Shown in pieces: positions 1 to 9,012 of a DNA stretch of 64,000 nt. A model generated the notes under the pieces. The model did no database searches. It was not told where the DNA came from and saw only the letters and a program-made list of their open reading frames with translations. Numbering within the stretch: position 1 is the stretch's first letter; each line of letters starts with the position of its first letter. This stretch comes from Chrysopogon serrulatus. Its lineage: Eukaryota; Streptophyta; Magnoliopsida; Poales; Poaceae. The stretch spans positions 44,847 to 108,846 of the forward strand of contig JADLZL010006280.1 of NCBI GenBank assembly GCA_015844335.1, written 5' to 3'. The position numbers and the translations under genes were made by a program.

Positions 1-783
1 GACCGCCAGAGCTTCTCCTTCGTCAACAAGGATACCGGCGCGCGGGTCCGCACGGGCTGGCTCATGATAGAGCTCCGCCTCCTCAACCGCAAGGACGGCG
101 CCGGGAAGAAACCGGAAGCGGAGGAGGACGCCCTCGGGAATCGCGTCATATGCAAGGTGTACCGCAGCCCCCGCAACCCCGTGCCAAGCGGCAGCGAGGC
201 CACGGCGGCGGCGGCGCCCGGGCACAAGGCGGAGGCCGACGACGACGAATCTAGCGACGCAACGTTGGATGACAACGTCGACGACGACGACGACGTCGAC
301 GTCGACGTGGACGACAGCTCCGACGCGTCGCTAGCGGCGGCATCTGGACGCAAGAGGAAACCCGACGTCGTGGAATCCAGCGAAGCGACGGTGGCGGCGC
401 CGAGTCGCCATAGCAAGGCGAGCGACGAGATCTCCGGCGGGGACGCGGCGGCGCCGGGACGCGGGGAGAAGGCGGAGGTCGGCGAGGGCGCCGCCGAGAC
501 GTCCGCGGCGGCGCCTCCGCGCAAGAGGAAGAAGGCCTTGGACGACGAGAGCTCCGGCCCCGCGCGCAAGAAACAGGCCGACGTCAGCACCTCCTCTGGC
601 GCCCCTGTTCCTATCACGGAAATGCACTGCCCTCAGTGCGGCACCCATCTCGTCCTCACGCTGAAGAAGGCGGAGTCCAAATCGGAGACGGAGCCGATCG
701 CCAGTGACGAGCCGTCCCCGGGCGCTCCCCAGCGCGGCGAGACGCGTGCCAAGAAGAACGTTCGGTTTCATCAGTTCCTGTGA
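1..783 (+). CDS. NAC-like protein, C-terminal part (partial)
   Basis: The reading frame is open from base 1 to a TGA at 781-783, so the start lies outside the window. The first residues (FSFVNKDTGARVRTGWLMIE, then VICKVYRSP) match the last two NAC subdomains: the Trp-containing block that is usually WVMHEYRL, and the block that is usually WVLCRIYKK. Canonical NAC proteins are plant DNA-binding transcription factors. After about residue 45 the protein is low complexity: Asp/Glu runs near bases 235-320, basic RKRK patches that could be nuclear localisation signals, and one CPQCG motif near base 630 without a partner CxxC. A similar gene lies 1.9 kb downstream, so the two look like tandem duplicates. 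The divergent NAC residues suggest a grass-expanded subfamily. The family is fairly sure; DNA-binding ability cannot be judged because subdomains A-C are missing. Confidence 0.75.
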   Translation, partial: DRQSFSFVNKDTGARVRTGWLMIELRLLNRKDGAGKKPEAEEDALGNRVICKVYRSPRNPVPSGSEATAAAAPGHKAEADDDESSDATLDDNVDDDDDVDVDVDDSSDASLAAASGRKRKPDVVESSEATVAAPSRHSKASDEISGGDAAAPGRGEKAEVGEGAAETSAAAPPRKRKKALDDESSGPARKKQADVSTSSGAPVPITEMHCPQCGTHLVLTLKKAESKSETEPIASDEPSPGAPQRGETRAKKNVRFHQFL

Positions 784-1705
784 GCTCCTCCCCCGGCCGG
801 CAAATCATGGAAACAGAGCTATGGATGGATGGGTACTGTTGACTGTTGAACCCATTTCTTGTGTATTTGTCGGAAGAACGCATTACTACGAGGTTCAGGG
901 TTAATAATTAGGCTAGTTTCGTGAGGGCAGTACTAGTTGTAATTGGTTTAGTTTAGTTTAGGAGAGGAAGAGTTTTTTCTTGTTTTTACCTACAGCTCTC
1001 TGAAAGGGAATGCAGGAAGCAGAGTGTGTGTGATGCCTTCAGAGGGCAAAAATGATGCAGCAAACTAATATATAGTGCACCAAATGTTCAGAGCGAATTC
1101 AACCCACGATTGTACGATCTGAATGATCCCATTGCGGACATTAGAGTGCTGTCTAATGAACCCATGAATCGACGCTGACAAACTTGAAAACTCTGGTGCT
1201 TGCTTCAAAACAGTTTCATATTCATACTTGCTAAGGGAACGCCTGAAGCATCAAATGTACCATAAGCCCTAACGTTCGGGCTTGCTGAACTTGATGCCAG
1301 AACCTGATGATGTGGTGGTTGCTTCAGAGGTCAGGGGTCCATAAAAATGTTCAGGGGTGGCTTTTGATTCACTGAAGCTGTAGGGCTCTTGGTCCCTTTG
1401 GAAGTAGTAACGGAACGCAAGAAAAACTCGGTCAGGACACCGGCTCAGATTAGCAAATTCATTATTGAGGAGCTTGACGAGTGGCGGCCAGCGGGTTACG
1501 CTAACCTAGCTGTGTCGCTTGCCCAGCGGTCGCAAAATAGTTTTGGCCGTATAGTCCTCTGCAGTTTGTATGGTGCGCTTGTGTGCGTTTGTTTCTTCCT
1601 GCGTGTGACTCGCTAGCAGCACTTCGCTCACTGTCTGTAAAACTCTGTGTGCGCCAAATATGCCTGTTCTAGAAAAAAAAAACATAAGCAGTAAGAATAC
1701 CATAA
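784..1705. other. Intergenic, 3' flank of the first NAC-like gene
   Basis: AT-rich non-coding DNA that includes the probable 3' UTR of the preceding gene. The small open frames show no conserved motif. No transposon ends were recognised here. Confidence 0.5.
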
Positions 1706-1843
1706 GGCTCCGTTCGTTTCTATAGGAATAAGGAGGGAAATAATTCCAGCTGGAAGTTACTTCAGTAATTTATATAGGATAGGAATGATTCCTGGTGTAG
1801 ATTGGCCGGGAACGGCCGGTTCCGGCTGGAACCGAACGGGGCC
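1706..1843. mobile_element. Tourist-like MITE, 138 bp
   Basis: The ends are inverted repeats: GGCTCCGTTCG on the left and CGAACGGGGCC on the right. A TAA target duplication flanks both sides (1703-1705 and 1844-1846). Trinucleotide TAA/TTA duplications are typical of PIF/Harbinger-derived Tourist MITEs. It has no coding capacity. Confidence 0.75.
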
Positions 1844-2077
1844 TAAAGCTTTTCTTGTTCCTATACGCACTTTTCTACTCTGCAGGCAGATGCTTAACAG
1901 CCAGGGAATGGAAACTTGATTTAAGTTTCCGCTCCCATGTTCCACGTTTCGGGAACTTTTTCGTTCTGGAAACTCGAATATTCTTGTTCCCATGTGTAAA
2001 ATCGCACAAGTTTCCATTTCCGTCCCCGTTCCAAAAACAGGCTAAGACCAGATGCCTGCCTGCTAGCTGCTGACTAA

Positions 2078-2320
2078 CGCCTTGTTCGGATTGCAAGTTT
2101 TTGCAATCCGAATGAATAGTAGCGTTTCGTTTGTTTGTGGTAAATATTGTCCAATCGTGGTCCAACTAGGCTCAAAAGATTCGTCTCGTGATTTACAACT
2201 AAACTGTGTAATTAGTTATTTTTTTTACTTATATTTAGTGCTCCATATATATGGGTAAAAAATTGATGTGATGGAGAGAGAGTGGAAAAACTTGGAATTT
2301 TGAAGGAACCGAACAAGGCC
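2078..2320. mobile_element. Tourist-like MITE, 243 bp
   Basis: Terminal repeats CGCCTTGTTCGG and CCGAACAAGGCC are flanked by TAA at 2075-2077 and 2321-2323. The interior (AAAGATTCGTCTCG, then TTTACAACTAAACTGTGTAA) is the same family as the element at 28164-28425. The first base of the left repeat is C where the mirror predicts G. Confidence 0.8.
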
Positions 2321-2595
2321 TAAAGAAAGATGCAGCCCGACGATAAAACGCACCCAACATTCAGAAATACTTTGGCTTAGCTAATTCACAAATGCAGAAG
2401 AAATTATGTTCACAAATCTCCATATTTTTTTTTCATATTTCTTTCCATTAAACGCAAACAGAAACTAAAATTCAGATACCTTTGTTCTTATTTAATAAAT
2501 AAAGGAAATGAAAGAGAAATGATATATACTGTATTATTTTACAAAGAACTGGAGCTACACAAACTGACGTGTGCACCGTCCGTCCGGCTGGCGCC

Positions 2596-2603
2596 TATAT
2601 AAA
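2596..2603 (+). promoter_or_regulatory. TATA box of the second NAC-like gene
   Basis: TATATAAA lies 75 bp before the ATG at 2678, a normal distance for a plant core promoter with a short 5' UTR. It follows AT-rich DNA and precedes a sharp switch to GC-rich coding sequence, as is usual at grass gene starts. Confidence 0.6.
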
Positions 2604-2677
2604 CCGCCGCCGCGCCTAGCCTCGCCTCCTCGTGATCGCAACTCACAACGGCTTCCCAAACCAACTCCATCTTCGGC

Positions 2678-4025
2678 ATGGCTGGCAGCCCGCCCAAGCC
2701 ACCGCCTCCGACCTTCGCCGCCGGCGCCTCCTCGCCCAAGCCGCGGCGTCTGACCTTCCCCGGCTACCACCCCTCTTACGAGGCGCTCATCGACTCCTAC
2801 CTGCGCCCGCGGGTCGTCTCCGGCACCGAGGCCGACTTCATCCACGAGGTCGACCTCTACAGCGCCGACCCCTACCAGCTCACCGGCAATCACCCGGCAG
2901 CGATTGCGCGCGCTGGGCAGAGGGCGTGGTACTTCTACACGCATGTGCGCCTCAAGGGCTCCTCCATGAACCGCATGAAGCGCAACGTGGACACCGGAAG
3001 GATGGGAAGCTGGGTCGGCTCCGGGGGCTCCACGAACGTCGACGTGCGCTCCAAGGGCCAGCGGCTCGGGGAGCGTCTGGGCTTCGAATTCGAGGAGAAG
3101 GTGGGCGGCAGTCGTGAGAAAACGCCATGACGCATGATGGAGCTCCGCCTCGACCCCAATAAAGGAGGCCAACAAGTGGACTCCCCGAACTTCCTTGTCT
3201 TGAGCAAGGTGTACCTGAGCCGGAACGCCAAAGCGGAGGAGGACGAGAGTTCTATGGCGGTAGCGAAAGCGGACGCCGAGGCCCCCGCTGCGTCCGCAGC
3301 GGTGACGCCTGGACCCAAGGAGACGGACGAGATTGGTGCGGAGAAGGCGGCGGGGCCTGCGCGTAAGAGAAAGGCGGGCGACAAGGACTCCGGTGCGGAG
3401 ATGGTGGCGTCATCGCCTGGAGGACAGAACAAGACACGGCGAGGGCGCTGATGCGGCCACGACCGGGGAAACCTTCGCTGACAGCAAGGACCCTCTTGAT
3501 GCTGCGGAGAAAGCAGAACAGGAGGAGCCCAGGGCCAGCCGATTCTACAATTTCTTCGGTGACCACGAGAGTTCTATGGCGGTGGCGAAAGCGGACGGCG
3601 AGGACCCCTCTGCTTCTGCAGTGGTCACGCCTGAACGCAAGCGGGCGGACGAGGAGATTGGTGCGGAGACGGCGGCGGGGCCTGGGCCTGAGCGGAAGCC
3701 GGTCGACAAGGACTCTGGTGCGGAGACGGTGGCGTCGTCTCCTCAGCATGGACACCAGGAGAAGGCCGACGGCGAGAGCGCTGGTGCGGCCACAACCGGG
3801 GAAATCTTCGCTGACAGCAAGGACCCTGTTGATGCCGGGAAAGCAGAACAGGAAGAGACAAGTGTTCCCAGCGACAGGCGATTCTACGATTTCTTCGGTG
3901 ACAGCAGTGCCCGTGGCCCTCTTGATGCTCCGGAGGGAGCAGAGCGGGAGCCCAGAGATCCCAGGGACCCCCGTTCGACGATTTCTCCTCAGATTCGTAG
4001 AACCCAAAGAAACGGTGATCGGTGA
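2678..4025 (+). pseudogene. NAC-like transcription factor, broken copy
   Basis: From the ATG at 2678 the protein shows degenerate NAC subdomains A to C: FPGYHPSYEALIDSYL, then FIHEVDLYSADPYQL, then AWYFYTHVR. At 3128-3130 an in-frame TGA sits exactly where the sister gene upstream has the conserved Trp of TGWLMIELRL. The same frame resumes as MMELRLDPNKGG and VLSKVYLSR. The acidic tail contains a direct duplication (copies start at 3245 and 3567) that is 17 nt shorter in copy 1, and this shifts the frame near 3420-3445. The frame then runs to a TGA at 4023-4025. As written, translation would give a 150-residue truncated NAC protein lacking subdomains D and E. A truncated regulator is possible, but decay or sequence error is simpler. 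There is no sign of an intron removing the stop. Confidence 0.7.
3245..3900 (+). repeat. Tandem duplication in the NAC-like acidic tail
   Basis: Two imperfect copies start at 3245 and 3567 with GAGAGTTCTATGGCGG and end near 3566 and 3900 with a motif encoding RFYNFFGD or RFYDFFGD. The start-to-start distance is 322 bp. The end motifs (3541 and 3880) are 339 bp apart, so copy 1 carries a net 17-nt deletion. Confidence 0.75.
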
Positions 4026-4504
4026 CGGTGAGCCACGACAAACTCCAAACCCCCAAAGCATAACCCTGTTCTTTGTAAAACGCGCTGTTAGTACTAGTGC
4101 TAATGTGGTAGGAAGCTGACTGCAGCACTGATTTCTCCTGTAAAAGAATGCAATTACGAGGTTACAATTGAACGATAAGAACAGCTTTCTTGACATCACG
4201 AACCATCAGTTCTTGTGGCATGATGGATGAATTCATAGTAGAGTAACAGGGAATGCTGGAACGCAAGTACACACAGGAAGCAGAGACCTCCCTGATTTGG
4301 CCTTTACAGGGTACAAGAACAGCAACCTACGATTGCACGATCTGACGGATAAAATCACAGACATACAAATGCACGTCTCAAGGACACGTGAAAACTACAC
4401 TAAACATTGACGTGTTTTGATAATTCCCAGCAACTATTTCAGCCTTCAACTCTCCCAGCTAGTTCAGATGTCTTCCACTCCATGGATGCAGACAAAGACC
4501 ATGC
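4026..4504. other. Convergent intergenic region between NAC-like gene and Aux/IAA
   Basis: Non-coding DNA between the ends of two convergent genes. It should contain both 3' UTRs. No element with recognisable ends was found. Confidence 0.5.
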
Positions 4505-7500
4505 TTATTTGTTCTGACCTGTCTGCTCTATGGTTCTGGGAGCTGCAGGCAAATGGACATAGTTCAGAATCATATAAGTATTAGAACTAAATGAAACAAT
4601 GCACCAAATTTCAAAATAGAGGATTCAATGCAATATTCAGTGATCTTAGTTGCAGACAAGAAGAAAAGGCATCTTCCACACCAAAACAGCAACTGTTTCT
4701 TCAACTCAATGTTTAATCATCTTATTATTCCCTTAGGTTTGTGTTATTGCTATGTCTTCAACTCAATGTTTAATCATCTATGCATATAAGCTACAATCCA
4801 TTGGCAGCCAGGATACAGTTGCAGCTAATACTTGAATACTTTGCCTAACTTATTTACAAAGGGCTGGCAGGACAACTTATGCAAACAATGAGAAAGGTAG
4901 CCACCGTATAGTATAAGTTAACTGCAAATATAAGTTCTTTGGAATTAATAAATTCATCCTGCAAGGCTGTAACATATGCACAGAAAGCATGTGGAATTTC
5001 TATATCTATTTTAGTTTGAATGCAAATTTCTATATCTATTGTTACACATGGTACATACCTATTCCAACAGCATCAGAGCCCCTCATGATTTTGAGCTTCC
5101 GACAGATAGAGGTAAAATAACTGAAAAGGAACAAATAAGATCAGCACTTGCATCTTGAGTGGTAACTTGTACAGATATGAAACTTAAACAGGGTAATCGG
5201 TTATAAAACAAATATGATCAATGCCTGCATTCTACAATTTTCTTTTCACCCTTCTGAAATTTGCATGTCACCTTAGCTGGTTGAGGAAAAATCAACACTA
5301 CTGGTACTGAGACTGATGGTATGAGGCAATGCATTCACAAGGGGAAAAATAATGCCATATGATATTCTTTTCATAGTCATACTGTTCTTAATAATTTCCA
5401 ATAAAGTTAACAACAGATAAACCAAACTTGATCCAACTATAGTCTACACTAGCAGTCTAGCACCATTAAAAGTAATAAGTATATGACAATGTAAGGTACT
5501 TACTCCCAGGGAAGATCACCAACAAGCATCCAGTCTCCATCCTTATCCTCGTATGTAAGGACATACTCCTGGTCTTTGAGGGCATCCACCTTTGAGCCAT
5601 TAGTCAGCCTGTCTTTGCTTGAAGATTTATGAAGACCACTTTGACCTTTAAAATCACAAGCCAAGTTAATATCCTTGTGTATAAAAAGGTACTGCAAAAA
5701 GCGTTCAGTGATTCGTATGCAAGGTAACAAAATAGCAGATAACGGATTGGTAGCGGTTGGTCTCAAGGTAGCGGATAGCAGATAGCGGGTGCTATTGCGG
5801 ACACTAAGTTCCAATAGTGGGATCTAAGGAACACTTATAAATGTAAGTATATATGTCATGAAACAAGATTTTCTATCACATTAAAAACCTACATAAAAAA
5901 TAAATAATGGTAGATCAATATGCATATAACTTAAGAGTTAAGAATAAAAATAGACATCCAACTGAAGGGTCTTACAGGATGTCTAAGCTGGCTGGAAGTT
6001 GCATTTTTGCCAATTGATCCTTAAAAGACCATCACACCTTAGCACTGTGTAATAGCGGTCTAAAAAGCGCTACTGTGGCCGCTATAGCTGTCCACTAACC
6101 CAAATAGCGGCTGGTAAGTTCCAAACAGCCACCAATGGACCGCTACCACATAGCGGTAGCAGTAGCGAGCTGGTACCGCTACAGCAGTCACTACAAACGC
6201 TATTTGTTACCTTGTTGTATGGTATTTAATTTCTGCTCACACATTAATTGTTATTTGTTAGGCCATGAAAACTTTGCGTGTGTCCCAATTATTCATCCAT
6301 TAGTAAAGCTATAAAAGGAACTCTGATACAACAGTGCAGTGGAGCTAAGGCCGATGGCACTTAGATCATGGTATGATAAGCAGAAATTTCTCCCTGTGCA
6401 AAAAATGACTGTATGCTCGTATTGTACTTGTTGCTTGTTTAAGGATCTGTATTGTACTTGTTGCTTGTTTAAGGACCTGTTTGGATCCAATGAACTAACT
6501 AGTTCAAATAGTTGGGTTTTGTGGACTAGTGAACTAGTAACTAGATGAGCTTTGGATTAGTCATTACTCATTAGTTCATCCACTAGTTCACCTGTTTGGA
6601 TCCTAGACTAGTTCAAATTGTTAGTCAACTAGTTACTAGTTCATGGGATCCAAACAAGGCCTAAGAATTAAGATCATAGATAGATGCATAACACATCGCT
6701 GTACAAATGCTATCTTCACGAGTCTTATGAATCTTTGCTTCAAGAACGCAACTTTTTATTCGACAATAATTACTCAAGATCCTCCTACTCTACTGGAGTA
6801 CTAAATCTAGTACATCACACAGGACTTATAGTAACGGATCCAATCAATAAGCTTCCAAAAATGGCAGCGTACGGCCCCAGTACTCGTGTAATCACAAGAA
6901 GGGAACGCATCAAACAGAGGCATAGAACCGAACACCACTCACCAGTGATGAAGCAGCTGAACATCTTCTCGAGCGCCATGGAGAGGTCCTCGTAGCTGGA
7001 GTACATCTTGATGTCCACCTTCCTAAGGTAGGGCGCGCCATCCATGCTCACCTTGACGTACAGAGGCCCGCCTCCGGACGCGGCCTCCTCCGCGGGCGCC
7101 TTGCTCTTGGTGGCGCTGGCGGCGAGCGTGTTCTTCCGGTAGTTCCGCACGGGCGGCCATCCCACCACCTGCGCTCTGCACGGATCGACAGACAGCACCG
7201 CATCGGTCAGCATGGCGCGCGGGCGTCCCAGCTCCGGGGGACCAAAACAGGAACGCCTGCGACGGCGAATCGAAGCGGGGTGGGTCTTACTTGGCGGCCG
7301 GCGGCGCGGCGGGTGAAGCCTGCTGCTTGTGCTTGTCGTCGGTAGCCTTGGCAGCAGCGCCGCCGGGGCGCTGGGCGGGGTCCGGGAAGGCGCGCTTGGC
7401 GGAGACGCCAACGGATGCGGCTGCCGCCGCCGCCGCCTTGGGAGCAGCCGGCAGCGGACCGAGGGTGAGCGCGGCGGCGACGTCCTCGCAGCAGTCCCGG

Positions 7501-7652
7501 TCGCGGTCGGGCGACTCGGAGCCCGGCAGGCCAAGGCGGAGCGTGAGGCGGGGCGCCGGCGAGGACGAGGACGAGGACGAGGAGGTCGGCGTCGGCGGCG
7601 CCGCCGCGGCGGAGAGGCCGATGTAGTCGTGGGGCTCGAGGGGCGGCGACAT
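4505..7652 (-). CDS. IAA5: Aux/IAA auxin-responsive repressor (five exons)
   Basis: The protein represses auxin genes in the nucleus by binding ARF transcription factors and is degraded through TIR1/AFB when auxin is present. Exons on the minus strand are 7291-7652, 6943-7175, 5504-5645, 5059-5120 and 4505-4542, all joined at GT-AG sites. They sum to 837 nt, or 278 residues plus a stop. Visible domains: EAR-type LTLRLGLPG at 36-44; degron VGWPPVR at 125-131; the PB1 domain from about 158, with YVKVSMDGAPYLRKVD and YSSYEDLSMALEKMF; the acidic OPCA-type patch YEDKDGDWMLVGD at 230-242; and the tail RKLKIMRGSDAVGIAPR. All key residues are intact. The start at 7652 gives MSPPLEPHDYIGLS, which resembles rice OsIAA5 from memory, so the symbol is an orthology inference. 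A GAGACA (TGTCTC on the gene strand) lies at 7686-7691 in the leader, possibly by chance. Intron 2 holds two MITEs. Confidence 0.93.
5720..6214. mobile_element. hAT-like non-autonomous element in Aux/IAA intron 2, 495 bp
   Basis: The ends are inverted: CAAGGTAACAAAATAGC on the left and GCTATTTGTTACCTTG on the right. The flanks TCGTATG and TTGTATG resemble an imperfect hAT-type 8-bp target duplication. The interior is crowded with TAGCGG/CCGCTA hexamers on both strands near each end, which resemble subterminal transposase-binding repeats. There is no coding sequence. Confidence 0.65.
6421..6480 (+). repeat. 30-bp tandem duplication
   Basis: Bases 6421-6450 and 6451-6480 are identical except at one position (GATCTGT against GACCTGT). 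The second copy runs into the left end of the MITE that starts at 6473. Confidence 0.85.
6473..6661. mobile_element. Tourist-like MITE in Aux/IAA intron 2, 189 bp
   Basis: Ends GGACCTGTTTGGATCC and GGATCCAAACAAGGCC are inverted repeats flanked by TAA at 6470-6472 and 6662-6664. The interior is full of ACTAGT-containing palindromes, so the element can fold almost throughout. Confidence 0.75.
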
Positions 7653-8574
7653 TGGGGGACGCGGGTGGGCGGGTGGGCAAGAGAAGAGACAGAGAGGAGA
7701 GCTGGGGCCTGGGGGGTAAGGAGAGAGAGAGGAGAGGGGTGGGTGATGGGGGAGCGACGACTTGATGGTGGAGTGCTGCTGCTGGTGTGGTGGTAATAAA
7801 AGTGGCCGACCGGGAGGATTTTTTAACGAATTTCCCCCGCCTTTCTTTTTTCTTTTTCCGGCGGGAGCCTTGTCCGCTTGTCGTCTTGTCGCGCGGTGTT
7901 TTCCGCTTGGGTCGCTGCCGCCGTGCCGCTGGTCTCGATGTGTGGGAGTCTCTGCTCTGTGGGGCCGGCTTGTGCGGTGTCCTCTCCAGGTCACAGGTGG
8001 ACGACGACGAGTCAGCTCTCACTCTCAGCTGTAGTAGTAGTAATCGGCCCGGCCGTGCTCTTGTTTGTCATGGTCATCGACCACTTCTGTTGTGCCTCAA
8101 GCAAGGCCTGCAGACCGGCCCTCGGCCAGCCGCCAGGTCGGCGATTATGCTAGTTTTGGGAAGTGCACGTCATGTCTAAACAATGCTGTTAAAACCCCCG
8201 CACCGCGCCCGAGCAAGCAATCACATCCATCCACGGCCGGGACAAATTGGCCGCTCCCAAGCTAATCACATCGTATGACACGAAATTCTTTTACTACGTT
8301 TTCCAGCTACGAGAAGCTGGCATGGCGTCCAGACCTTTGACCAACAAATACGACTAGTACTACTAATATACTGTACGGTGTTACTGGAGAGAATGACTAG
8401 GACTCTGGTAGTATAATATAATGTAAATGGAAAATGCCAGTATCGGATGATTCCTAGTTTCCTACGGTATTGCTGAGGAGTGAGGACGTCATGCACACGG
8501 CTCAGTGTAACGTAGACATGGGAATTTGGCTTCACATATAAGCAGGCAGCAGGTGGCACCTCAAATGCTAGTTA
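7653..8574 (-). promoter_or_regulatory. Upstream region of the Aux/IAA gene
   Basis: About 0.9 kb separates the Aux/IAA start codon from the hAT insertion at 8583. The first 150 bp are purine-rich on the plus strand (CT-rich on the gene strand), as in many grass 5' UTRs. Further up is GC-rich, then AT-rich, DNA without a clear TATA box or gene. Confidence 0.45.
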
Positions 8575-9012
8575 CTAGTGAGCAAGGTTTTTCTTACCGT
8601 TCGGGGTAAAAAAACCCGGCTAACCGGCCGGTATAAATCGGTTACCGAAAAAAACCGGCCGAATTCGAATGTCAAATTTGAATTTTGAAGCCGACTTAGT
8701 TCAAGCGGTTCTGACCGGCTAACCGGCGGGTTAGTAGCGATTACCGGCCGGATTAAATGGTAACCGCTCCTAACCGGCCTGGTGTCTTATTTTTTTTGGC
8801 TAGAAAAAATTATTTTTTTCGGCATGACCTTTGCAGAAATTCATGTCCAAGAGCAGACAAAGCCATAATAAATATTGTCATACAAATACATAGTGCATAA
8901 ATATATAGTCGGTACCCACCGGCGCCTAACAAAGTCACACCAACGAAACAACAAATAGTCCGATACAAATACATGGTCTCATGCACATATCAACGCTGCG
9001 ATACGAATGGAA

